From: Membranipora membranacea
Lineage: Eukaryota; Bryozoa; Gymnolaemata; Cheilostomatida; Membraniporidae
Length of the DNA stretch: 64,000 nucleotides
Reading direction: 5' to 3'
NCBI GenBank assembly: GCA_914767715.1
Contig: OU612065.1
Span: 28,768,001-28,832,000 of the forward strand
Part shown: positions 1 to 12,300 of the stretch, piece by piece
How positions within the stretch are numbered: the stretch's first letter is position 1
Layout: each line of letters starts with the position of its first letter
The notes under the pieces: generated by a model
Told to the model about the DNA's origin: nothing
Database searches by the model: none
Seen by the model: the letters and a program-made list of their open reading frames with translations, nothing else
Position numbers and translations under genes: made by a program

Positions 1-287
1 ATGGCTTTTTAATTTTTTCGCCTGCCGTTTGGCATGTTTTTTTATGTCAAAATTGGCCCTCGTTAAAAATGTTGCTGACGCCAATCTAAGAGGGGCAGCC
101 CCGAACGGTTTTCCGTTCCAAAGTCAGCATGAAATTCCACACGGTATAGAGTAGGTTAGAAGGCAATCTATTTTTTAATCAGGCCGTAAAAAACACCAAG
201 GGTCCCCCCTTTGTTACTTTTAATAATTTTAAAGTCGCTCTCATCTCTGTTCTATTTATCGTAGGATCTTCATATTCTGGAATTTGA
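1..287 (+). repeat. Partial monomer at left edge
   Basis: This is the last 287 bases of a unit whose first 47 bases lie outside the window. It carries the rare variant TTTTAATAATTTT near 217-232 in place of the usual TTTCATAA or TTTTATAA. The same variant occurs in the unit starting at 4965. That supports a higher-order period of about 5,011 bp starting before the window, so the array continues to the left. Confidence 0.93.
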
Positions 288-3200
288 ATGAGGCCAATGA
301 GGCCATCAACTGGTCAGAGTTTAAAAGAAATCCGTTGGCTTTTTATTTTTTTCGCCTGCCGTTTGGCATGTTTTTTTATGTCAAAATTGGCCCTCGTTAA
401 AAATGTTGCTGACGCCAATCTAAGAGGGGCAGCCCCGGACAGTTTTCCGTTCCAAAGTCAGCATGAAATTCCACACGGTATAGAGTAGGTTAGAAGGCAA
501 TCTATTTTTTAATCTGGCCGTAAAAGACACCAAGGGTCCCCCCTTTGTTACTTTTTATAATTTTAAAGTCGCTCTCATCTCTGTTCTATTTATCGTAGGA
601 TCTTCATATTCTGGAATTTGAATGAGGCCAATGAGGCCATCAACTGGTCAGAGTTTAAAAGAAATCCGATGGCTTTTTAATTTTTTCGCCTGCCGTTTGG
701 CATGTTTTTTTATGTCAAAATTGGCCCTCGTTAAAAATGTTGCTGACGCCAATCTAAGAGGGGCAGCCCCGAACGGTTTTCCGTTCCAAAGTCAGCATGA
801 AATTCCACACGGTATAGAGTAGGTGAGAAGGCAATCTATTTTTTAATCTGGCCGTAAAAAACACCAAGGGTCCCCCCTTTGTTACTTTTCATAATTTTAA
901 AGTCGCTCTCATCTCTGTTCTATTTATCGTAGGATCTTCATATTCTGGAATTTGAATGAGGCCAATGAGGCCATCAACTGGTCAGAGTTTAAAAGAAATC
1001 CGATGGCTTTTTAATTTTTTCGCCTGCCGTTTGGCATGTTTTTTTATGTCAAAATTGGCCCTCGTTAAAAATGTTGCTGACGCCAATCTAAGAGGGGCAG
1101 CCCCGAACGGTTTTCCGTTCCAAAGTCAGCATGAAATTCCACACGGTATAGAGTAGGTTAGAAGGCAATCTATTTTTTAATCTGGCCGTAAAAGACACCA
1201 AGGGTCCCCCCTTTGTTACTTTTTATAATTTTAAAGTCGCTCTCATCTCTGTTCTATTTATCGTAGGATCTTCATATTCTGGAATTTGAATGAGGCCAAT
1301 GAGGCCATCAACTGGTCAGAGTTTAAAAGAAATCCGATGGCTTTTTAATTTTTTCGCCTGCCGTTTGGCATGTTTTTTTATGTCAAAATTGGCCCTCGTT
1401 AAAAATGTTGCTGACGCCAATCTAAGAGGGGCAGCCCCGAACGGTTTTCCGTTCCAAAGTCAGCATGAAATTCCACACGGTATAGAGTAGGTGAGAAGGC
1501 AATCTATTTTTTAATCTGGCCGTAAAAAACACCAAGGGTCCCCCCTTTGTTACTTTTCATAATTTTAAAGTCGCTCTCATCTCTGTTCTATTTATCGTAG
1601 GATCTTCATATTCTGGAATTTGAATGAGGCCAATGAGGCCATCAACTGGTCAGAGTTTAAAAGAAATCCGATGGCTTTTTAATTTTTTCGCCTGCCGTTT
1701 GGCATGTTTTTTTATGTCAAAATTGGCCCGCGTTAAAAATGTTGCTGACGCCAATCTAAGAGGGGCAGCCCCGAACGGTTTTCCGTTCCAAAGTCAGCAT
1801 GAAATTCCACACGGTATAGAGTAGGTTAGAAGGCAATCTATTTTTTAATCTGGCCGTAAAAAACACCAAGGGTCCCCCCTTTGTTACTTTTCATAATTTT
1901 AAAGTCGCTCTCATATCTGTTCTATTTATCGTAGGATCTTCATATTCTGGAACTTGAATGAGGCCAATGAGGCCATCAACTGGTCAGAGTTTAAAAGAAA
2001 TCCGATGGCTTTTTAATTTTTTCGCCTGCCGTTTGGCATGTTTTTTTATGTCAAAATTGGCCCTCGTTAAAAATGTTGCTGACGCCAATCTAAGAGGGGC
2101 AGCCCCGAACGGTTTTCCGTTCCAAAGTCAGCATGAAATTCCACACGGTATAGAGTAGGTTAGAAGGCAATCTATTTTTTAATCTGGCCGTAAAAGACAC
2201 CAAGGGTCCCCCCTTTGTTACTTTTTATAATTTTAAAGTCGCTCTCATCTCTGTTCTATTTATCGTAGGATCTTCATATTCTGGAATTTGAATGAGGCCA
2301 ATGAGGCCATCAACTGGTCAGAGTTTAAAAGAAATCCGATGGCTTTTTAATTTTTTCGCCTGCCGTTTGGCATGTTTTTTTATGTCAAAATTGGCCCTCG
2401 TTAAAAATGTTGCTGACGCCAATCTAAGAGGGGCAGCCCCGAACGGTTTTCCGTTCCAAAGTCAGCATGAAATTCCACACGGTATAGAGTAGGTTAGAAG
2501 GCAATCTATTTTTTAATCTGGCCGTAAAAAACACCAAGGGTCCCTCCTTTGTTACTTTTCATAATTTTAAAGTCGCTCTCATATCTGTTCTATTTATCGT
2601 AGGATCTTCATATTCTGGAACTTGAATGAGGCCAATGAGGCCATCAACTGGTCAGAGTTTAAAAGAAATCCGATGGCTTTTTAATTTTTTCGCCTGCCGT
2701 TTGGCATGTTTTTTTATGTCAAAATTGGCCCTCATTAAAAATGTTGCTGACGCCAATCTAAGAGGGGCAGCCCCGAACGGTTTTCCGTTCCAAAGTCAGC
2801 ATGAAATTCCACACGGTATAGAGTAGGTTAGAAGGCAATCTATTTTTTAATCTTGCCGTAAAAAACACCAAGGGTCCCCCCTTTGTTACTTTTCATAATT
2901 TTAAAGTCGCTCTCATCTCTGTTCTATTTATCGTAGGATCTTCATATTCTGGAATTTGAATGAGGCCAATGAGGCCATAAACTGGTCAGAGTTTAAACGA
3001 AATCCGATGGCTTTTTAATTTTTTCGCCTGCCGTTTGGCATGTTTTTTTATGTCAAAATTGGCCCTCGTTAAAAATGTTGCTGACGCCAATCTAAGAGGG
3101 GCAGCCCCGAACGGTTTTCCGTTCCAAAGTCAGCATGAAATTCCACACGGTATAGAGTAGGTTAGAAGGCAATCTATTTTTTAATCTGGCCGTAAAAAAC

Positions 3201-5298
3201 ACCAAGGGTCCCCCCTTTGTTACTTTTCATAATTTTAAAGTCGCTCTCATCTCTGTTCTATTTATCGTAGGATCTTCATATTCTGGAATTTGAATGAGGC
3301 CAATGAGGCCATCAACTGGTCAGAGTTTAAAAGAAATCCGATGGCTTTTTAATTTTTTCGCCTGCTGTTTGGCATGTTTTTTTATGTCAAAATTGGCCCT
3401 CGTTAAAAATGTTGCTGACGCCAATCTAAGAGGGGCAGCCCCGAACGGTTTTCCGTTCCAAAGTCAGCATGAAATTCCACACGGTATAGAGTAGGTTAGA
3501 AGGCAATCTATTTTTTAATCTTGCCGTGAAAAACACCAAGGGTCCCCCCTTTGTTACTTTTCATAATTTTAAAGTCGCTCTCATCTCTGTTCTATTTATC
3601 GTAGGATCTTCATATTCTGGAATTTGAATGAGGCCAATGAGGCCATCAACTGGTCAGAGTTTAAAAGAAATCCGATGGCTTTTTAATTTTTTCGCTTGCC
3701 GTTTGGCATGTTTTTTTATGTCAAAATTGGCCCTCGTTAAAAATGTTGCTGACGCCAATCTAAGAGGGGCAGCCCCGAACGGTTTTCCGTTCCAAAGTCA
3801 GCATGAAATTCCACACGGTATAGAGTAGGTTAGAAGGCAATCTATTTTTTAATCTTGCCGTGAAAAACACCAAGGGTCCCCCCTTTGTTACTTTTCATAA
3901 TTTTAAAGTCGCTCTCATCTCTGTTCTATCTATCGTAGGATCTTCATATTCTGGAATTTGAATGAGGCCAATGAGGCCATCAACTGGTCAGAGTTTAAAA
4001 GAAATCCGATTGCTTTTTAATTTTTTCGCCTGCCGTTTGGCATGCTTTTTTATGTCAAAATTGGCCCTCGTTAAAAATGTTGCTGACGCCAATCTAAGAG
4101 GGGCAGCCCCGAACGGTTTTCCGTTCCAAAGTCAGCATGAAATTCCACACGGTATAGAGTAGGTTAGAAGGCAATCTATTTTTTAATCTGGCCGCAAAAG
4201 AACACCAAGGGTCCCCCCTTTGTTACTTTTCATAATTTTAAAGTCGCTCTCATCTCTGTTCTATTTATCATAGGATCTTCATATTCTGGAATTCGAATGA
4301 GGCCAATGAGGCCATCAACTGGTCGGAGTTTAAAAGAAATCCGATGGCTTTTTAATTTTTTCGCTTGCCGTTTGGCATGTTTTTTTATGTCAAAATTGGC
4401 CCCCGTTAAAAATGTTGCTGACGCCAATCTAAGAGGGGCAGCCCCGAACGGTTTTCCGTTCCATAGTCAGCATGAAATTCCACACGGTATAGAGTAGGTT
4501 AGAAGGCAATCTATTTTTTAATCTTGCCGTGAAAAACACCAAGGGTCCCCCCTTTGTTACTTTTCATAATTTTAAAGTCGCTCTCATCTCTGTTCTATCT
4601 ATCGTAGGATCTTCATATTCTGGAATTTGAATGAGGCCAATGAGGCCATCAACTGGTCAGAGTTTAAAAGAAATCCGATGGCTTTTTAATTTTTTCGCCT
4701 GCCGTTTGGCATGTTTTTTTATGTCAAAATTGGCCCTCGTTAAAAATGTTGCTGACGCCAATCTAAGAGGGGCAGCCCCGAACGGTTTTCTGTTCCAAAG
4801 TCAGCATGAAATTCCACACGGTATAGAGTAGGTTAGAAGGCAATCTATTTTTTAATCTGGCCGTAAAAAACACCAAGGGTCCCCCCTTTGTTACTTTTCA
4901 TAATTTTAAAGTCGCTCTCATCTCTGTTCTATTTATCGTAGGATCTTGATATTCTGGAATTTGAATGAGGCCAATGAGGCCATCAACTGGTCAGAGTTTA
5001 AAAGAAATTTGATGGCTTTTTAATTTTTTCACCTGCCGTTTGGCATGTTTGTTTATGTCAAAATTGGCCCTCGTTAAAAATGTTGCTGACGCCAATCTAA
5101 GAGGGGCAGCCCCGAACGGTTTTCCGTTCCAAAGTCAGCATGAAATTCCACACGGTATAGAGTAGGTTAGAAGGCAATCTATTTTTTAATCTGGCCGTAA
5201 AAAACACCAAGGGTCCCCCCTTTGTTACTTTTAATAATTTTAAAGTCGCTCTCATCTCTGTTCTATTTATCGTAGGATCTTCATATTCTGGAATTTGA
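288..5298 (+). repeat. HOR block A1, 15 monomers
   Basis: Fifteen units bounded by two copies of the same marked unit (GTTGGCTTTTTATTTTT plus GGACAG, at 288 and 5299; 5,011 bp apart). Ordered markers include GTGAGAAGG at 822 and 1490, CCCGCG in unit 1624, AAACGAAATC in unit 2960, GCTGTTTGG in unit 3294, CTATCTATCG after units 3628 and 4297, TTCCATAG in unit 4297, TTTTCTGTTCC plus GATCTTGAT in unit 4631, and TTCACCTG in unit 4965. Within it, two-unit steps repeat (288/956 and 622/1290 share variants), indicating internal dimer duplication. Confidence 0.8.
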
Positions 5299-8200
5299 AT
5301 GAGGCCAATGAGGCCATCAACTGGTCAGAGTTTAAAAGAAATCCGTTGGCTTTTTATTTTTTTCGCCTGCCGTTTGGCATGTTTTTTTATGTCAAAATTG
5401 GCCCTCGTTAAAAATGTTGCTGACGCCAATCTAAGAGGGGCAGCCCCGGACAGTTTTCCGTTCCAAAGTCAGCATGAAATTCCACACGGTATAGAGTAGG
5501 TTAGAAGGCAATCTATTTTTTAATCTGGCCGTAAAAAACACCAAGGGTCCCCCCTTTGTTACTTTTTATAATTTTAAAGTCGCTCTCATCTCTGTTCTAT
5601 TTATCGTAGGATCTTCATATTCTGGAATTTGAATGAGGCCAATGAGGCCATCAACTGGTCAGAGTTTAAAAGAAATCCGATGGCTTTTTAATTTTTTCGC
5701 CTGCCGTTTGGCATGTTTTTTTATGTCAAAATTGGCCCTCGTTAAAAATGTTGCTGACGCCAATCTAAGAGGGGCAGCCCCGAACGGTTTTCCGTTCCAA
5801 AGTCAGCATGAAATTCCACACGGTATAGAGTAGGTTAGAAGGCAATCTATTTTTTAATCTGGCCGTAAAAGACACCAAGGGTCCCCCCTTTGTTACTTTT
5901 TATAATTTTAAAGTCGCTCTCATCTCTGTTCTATTTATCGTAGGATCTTCATATTCTGGAATTTGAATGAGGCCAATGAGGCCATCAACTGGTCAGAGTT
6001 TAAAAGAAATCCGATGGCTTTTTAATTTTTTCGCCTGCCGTTTGGCATGTTTTTTTATGTCAAAATTGGCCCTCGTTAAAAATGTTGCTGACGCCAATCT
6101 AAGAGGGGCAGCCCCGAACGGTTTTCCGTTCCAAAGTCAGCATGAAATTCCACACGGTATAGAGTAGGTGAGAAGGCAATCTATTTTTTAATCTGGCCGT
6201 AAAAAACACCAAGGGTCCCCCCTTTGTTACTTTTCATAATTTTAAAGTCGCTCTCATCTCTGTTCTATTTATCGTAGGATCTTCATATTCTGGAATTTGA
6301 ATGAGGCCAATGAGGCCATCAACTGGTCAGAGTTTAAAAGAAATCCGATGGCTTTTTAATTTTTTCGCCTGCCGTTTGGCATGTTTTTTTATGTCAAAAT
6401 TGGCCCGCGTTAAAAATGTTGCTGACGCCAATCTAAGAGGGGCAGCCCCGAACGGTTTTCCGTTCCAAAGTCAGCATGAAATTCCACACGGTATAGAGTA
6501 GGTTAGAAGGCAATCTATTTTTTAATCTGGCCGTAAAAAACACCAAGGGTCCCCCCTTTGTTACTTTTCATAATTTTAAAGTCGCTCTCATATCTGTTCT
6601 ATTTATCGTAGGATCTTCATATTCTGGAACTTGAATGAGGCCAATGAGGCCATCAACTGGTCAGAGTTTAAACGAAATCCGATGGCTTTTTAATTTTTTC
6701 GCCTGCCGTTTGGCATGTTTTTTTATGTCAAAATTGGCCCTCGTTAAAAATGTTGCTGACGCCAATCTAAGAGGGGCAGCCCCGAACGGTTTTCCGTTCC
6801 AAAGTCAGCATGAAATTCCACACGGTATAGAGTAGGTTAGAAGGCAATCTATTTTTTAATCTGGCCGTAAAAAACACCAAGGGTCCCCCCTTTGTTACTT
6901 TTCATAATTTTAAAGTCGCTCTCATCTCTGTTCTATTTATCGTAGGATCTTCATATTCTGGAATTTGAATGAGGCCAATGAGGCCATCAACTGGTCAGAG
7001 TTTAAAAGAAATCCGATGGCTTTTTAATTTTTTCGCCTGCTGTTTGGCATGTTTTTTTATGTCAAAATTGGCCCTCGTTAAAAATGTTGCTGACGCCAAT
7101 CTAAGAGGGGCAGCCCCGAACGGTTTTCCGTTCCAAAGTCAGCATGAAATTCCACACGGTATAGAGTAGGTTAGAAGGCAATCTATTTTTTAATCTTGCC
7201 GTGAAAAACACCAAGGGTCCCCCCTTTGTTACTTTTCATAATTTTAAAGTCGCTCTCATCTCTGTTCTATTTATCGTAGGATCTTCATATTCTGGAATTT
7301 GAATGAGGCCAATGAGGCCATCAACTGGTCAGAGTTTAAAAGAAATCCGATGGCTTTTTAATTTTTTCGCTTGCTGTTTGGCATGTTTTTTTATGTCAAA
7401 ATTGGCCCTCGTTAAAAATGTTGCTGACGCCAATCTAAGAGGGGCAGCCCCGAACGGTTTTCCGTTCCAAAGTCAGCATGAAATTCCACACGGTATAGAG
7501 TAGGTTAGAAGGCAATCTATTTTTTAATCTTGCCGTGAAAAACACTAAGGGTCCCCCCTTTGTTACTTTTCATAATTTTAAAGTCGCTCTCATCTCTGTT
7601 CTATCTATCGTAGGATCTTCATATTCTGGAATTTGAATGCGGCCAATGAGGCCATCAACTGGTCAGAGTTTAAAAGAAATCCGATGGCTTTTTAATTTTT
7701 TCGCCTGCCGTTTGGCATGTTTTTTTATGTCAAAATTGGCCCTCGTTAAAAATGTTGCTGACGCCAATCTAAGAGGGGCAGCCCCGAACGGTTTTCCGTT
7801 CCAAAGTCAGCATGAAATTCCACACGGTATAGAGTAGGTTAGAAGGCAATCTATTTTTTAATCTGGCCGTAAAAAACACCAAGGGTCCCCCCTTTGTTAC
7901 TTTTCATAATTTTAAAGTCGCTCTCATCTCTGTTCTATTTATCGTAGGATCTTCATATTCTGGAATTCGAATGAGGCCAATGAGGCCATCAACTGGTCAG
8001 AGTTTAAAAGAAATCCGATGGCTTTTTAATTTTTTCGCTTGCCGTTTGGCATGTTTTTTTATGTCAAAATTGGCCCTCGTTAAAAATGTTGCTGACGCCA
8101 ATCTAAGAGGGGCAGCCCCGAACGGTTTTCCGTTCCATAGTCAGCATGAAATTCCACACGGTATAGAGTAGGTTAGAAGGCAATCTATTTTTTAATCTGG

Positions 8201-9306
8201 CCGTAAAAAACACCAAGGGTCCCCCCTTTGTTACTTTTCATAATTTTAAAGTCGCTCTCATCTCTGTTCTATTTATCGTAGGATCTTCATATTCTGGAAT
8301 TTGAATGAGGCCAATGAGGCCATCAACTGGTCAGAGTTTAAAAGAAATCCGATGGCTTTTTAATTTTTTCGCCTGCCGTTTGGCATGTTTTTTTATGTCA
8401 AAATTGGCCCTCGTTAAAAATGTTGCTGACGCCAATCTAAGAGGGGCAGCCCCGAACGGTTTTCCGTTCCAAAGTCAGCATGAAATTCCACACGGTATAG
8501 AGTAGGTTAGAAGGCAATCTATTTTTTAATCTGGCCGTAAAAAACACCAAGGGTCCCCCCTTTGTTACTTTTCATAATTTTAAAGTCGCTCTCATCTCTG
8601 TTCTATCTATCGTAGGATCTTCATATTCTGGAATTTGAATGAGGCCAATGAGGCCATCAACTGGTCAGAGTTTAAAAGAAATCCGATGGCTTTTTAATTT
8701 TTTCGCCTGCCGTTTGGCATGTTTTTTTATGTCAAAATTGGCCCTCGTTAAAAATGTTGCTGACGCCAATCTAAGAGGGGCAGCCCCGAACGGTTTTCTG
8801 TTCCAAAGTCAGCATGAAATTCCACACGGTATAGAGTAGATTAGAAGGCAATCTATTTTTTAATCTGGCCGTAAAAAACACCAAGGGTCCCCCCTTTGTT
8901 ACTTTTCATAATTTTAAAGTCGCTCTCATCTCTGTTCTATTTATCGTAGGATCTTGATATTCTGGAATTTGAATGAGGCCAATGAGGCCATCAACTGGTC
9001 AGAGTTTAAAAGAAATTTGATGGCTTTTTAATTTTTTCACCTGCCGTTTGGCATGTTTGTTTATGTCAAAATTGGCCCTCGTTAAAAATGTTGCTGACGC
9101 CAATCTAAGGGGGGCAGCCCCGAACGGTTTTCCGTTCCAAAGTCAGCATGAAATTCCACACGGTATAGAGTAGGTTAGAAGGCAATCTATTTTTTAATCT
9201 GGCCGTAAAAAGCACCAAGGGTCCCCCCTTTGTTACTTTTCATAATTTTAAAGTCGCTCTCATCTCTGTTCTATTTATCGTAGGATCTTCATATTCTGGA
9301 ATTTGA
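5299..9306 (+). repeat. HOR block A2, 12 monomers, shortened copy of A1
   Basis: The same ordered markers as the preceding block recur: GGACAG in 5299, GTGAGAAGG after 5967, CCCGCG in 6301, AAACGAAATC in 6635, GCTGTTTGG in 6969, TTCCATAG in 7971, TTTTCTGTTCC with GATCTTGAT in 8639, and TTCACCTG with TGTTTGTTTATG in 8973. The copy is three units shorter, with loss of units around the 622/956 pair and the 1958-2626 interval. Differences such as ATGCGGCCA at 7637 are private to this copy. Confidence 0.78.
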
Positions 9307-12300
9307 ATGAGGCCAATGAGGCCATCAACTGGTCAGAGTTTAAAAGAAATCCGATGGCTTTTTAATTTTTTCGCCTGCCGTTTGGCATGTTTTTTTATGT
9401 CAAAATTGGCCCTCGTTAAAAATGTTGCTGACGCCAATCTAAGAGGGGCAGCCCCGAACGGTTTTCCGTTCCAAAGTCAGCATGAAATTCCACACGGTAT
9501 AGAGTAGGTTAGAAGGCAATCTATTTTTTAATCTTGCCGTGAAAAACACCAAGGGTCCCCCCTTTGTTACTTTTCATAATTTTAAAGTCGCTCTCATCTC
9601 TGTTCTATCTATCGTAGGATCTTCATATTCTGGAATTTGAATGAGGCCAATGAGGCCATCAACTGGTCAGAGTTTAAAAGAAATCCGATGGCTTTTTAAT
9701 TTTTTCGCCTGCCGTTTGGCATGTTTTTTTATGTCAAAATTGGCCCTCGTTAAAAATGTTGCTGACGCCAATCTAAGAGGGGCAGCCCCGAACGGTTTTC
9801 CGTTCCAAAGTCAGCATGAAATTCCACACGGTATAGAGTAGGTTAGAAGGCAATCTATTTTTTAATCTGGCCGTAAAAAACACCAAGGGTCCCCCCTTTG
9901 TTACTTTTCATAATTTTAAAGTCGCTCTCATCTCTGTTCTATTTATCGTAGGATCTTCATATTCTGGAATTTGAATGAGGCCAATGAGGCCATCAACTGG
10001 TCAGAGTTTAAAAGAAATTTGATGGCTTTTTAATTTTTTCGCCTGCCGTTTGGCATGTTTTTTTATGTCAAAATTGGCCCTCGTTAAAAATGTTGCTGAC
10101 GCCAATCTAAGAGGGGCAGCCCCGAACGGTTTTCCGTTCCAAAGTCAGCATTAAATTCCACACGGTATAGAGTAGGTTAGAAGGCAATCTATTTTTTAAT
10201 CTTGCCGTGAAAAACACCAAGGGTCCCCCCTTTGTTACTTTTCATAATTTTAAAGTCGCTCTCATCTCTGTTCTATCTATCGTAGGATCTTCATATTCTG
10301 GAATTTGAATGAGGCCAATGAGGCCATCAACTGGTCAGAGTTTAAAAGAAATCCGATGGCTTTTTAATTTTTTCGCCTGCCGTTTGGCATGTTTTTTTAT
10401 GTCAAAATTGGCCCTCGTTAAAAATGTTGCTGACGCCAATCTAAGAGGGGCAGCCCCGAACGGTTTTCCGTTCCAAAGTCAGCATGAAATTCCACACTGT
10501 ATAGAGTAGGTTAGAAGGCAATCTATTTTTTAATCTGGCCGTAAAAAACACCAAGGGTCCCCCCTTTGTTACTTTTCATAATTTTAAAGTCGCTCTCATC
10601 TCTGTTCTATTTATCGTAGGATCTTCATATTCTGGAATTTGAATGAGGCCAATGAGGCCATCAACTGGTCAGAGTTTAAAAGAAATTTGATGGCTTTTTA
10701 ATTTTTTCGCCTGCCGTTTGGCATGTTTTTTTATGTCAAAAATGTGCCCTCGTTAAAAATGTTGCTGACGCCAATCTAAGAGGGGCAGCCCCGAACGGTT
10801 TTCCGTTCCAAAGTCAGCATGAAATTCCACACGGTATAGAGTAGGTTAGAAGGCAATCTATTTTTTAATCTGGCCGTAAAAAACACCAAGGGTCCCCCCT
10901 TTGTTACTTTTCATAATTTTAAAGTCGCTCTCATCTCTGTTCTATTTATCGTAGGATCTTCATATTCTGGAATTTGAATGAGGCCAATGAGGCCATCAAC
11001 TGGTCAGAGTTTAAAAGAAATCCGATGGCTTTTTAATTTTTTCGCCTGCTGTTTGGCATGTTTTTTTATGTCAAAATTGGCCCTCGTTAAAAATGTTGCT
11101 GACGCCAATCTAAGAGGGGCAGCCCCGAACGGTTTTCCGTTCCAAAGTCAGCATGAAATTCCACACGGTATAGAGTAGGTTAGAAGGCAATCTATTTTTT
11201 AATCTTGCCGTGAAAAACACCAAGGGTCCCCCCTTTGTTACTTTTCATAATTTTAAATTCGCTCTCATCTCTGTTCTATTTATCGTAGGATCTTCATATT
11301 CTGGAATTTGAATGAGGCCAATGAGGCCATCAACTGGTCAGAGTTTAAAAGAAATCCGATGGCTTTTTAATTTTTTCGCTTGCCGTTTGGCATGTTTTTT
11401 TATGTCAAAATTGGCCCTCGTTAAAAATGTTGCTGACGCCAATCTAAGAGGGGCAGCCCCGAACGGTTTTCCGTTCCAAAGTCAGCATGAAATTCCACAC
11501 GGTATAGAGTAGGTTAGAAGGCAATCTATTTTTTAATCTGGCCGTAAAAAACACCAAGGGTCCCCCCTTTGTTACTTTTCATAATTTTAAAGTCGCTCTC
11601 ATCTCTGTTCTATTTATCGTAGGATCTTCATATTCTGGAATTTGAATGAGGCCAATGAGGCCATCAACTGGTCAGAGTTTAAAAGAAATCCGATGGCTTT
11701 TTAATTTTTTCGCCTGCCGTTTGGCATGTTTTTTTATGTCAAAATTGGCCCTCGTTAAAAATGTTGCTGACGCCAATCTAAGAGGGGCAGCCCCGAACGG
11801 TTTTCCGTTCCAAAGTCAGCATGAAATTCCACACGGTATAGAGTAGGTTAGAAGGCAATCTATTTTTTAATCTTGCCGTGAAAAACACCAAGGGTCCCCC
11901 CTTTGTTACTTTTCATAATTTTAAAGTCGCTCTCATCTCTGTTCTATTTATCGTAGGATCTTCATATTCTGGAATTTGAATGAGGCCAATGAGGCCATCA
12001 ACTGGTCAGAGTTTAAAAGAAATCCGATGGCTTTTTAATTTTTTCGCTTGCCGTTTGGCATGTTTTTTTATGTCAAAATTGGCCCTCGTTAAAAATGTTG
12101 CTGACGCCAATCTAAGAGGGGCAGCCCCGAACGGTTTTCCGTTCCAAAGTCAGCATGAAATTCCACACGGTATAGAGTAGGTTAGAAGGCAATCTATTTT
12201 TTAATCTTGCCGTGAAAAACACCAAGGGTCCCCCCTTTGTTACTTTTCATAATTTTAAAGTCGCTCTTATCTCTGTTCTATCTATCGTAGGATCTTCATA

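Noticed and set aside
4230-4427. Minus-strand open frame of 65 codons
   Set aside because: It is open only because of point changes in this one unit (for example ATCATAGG and GGAATTCG); neighbouring units close it.
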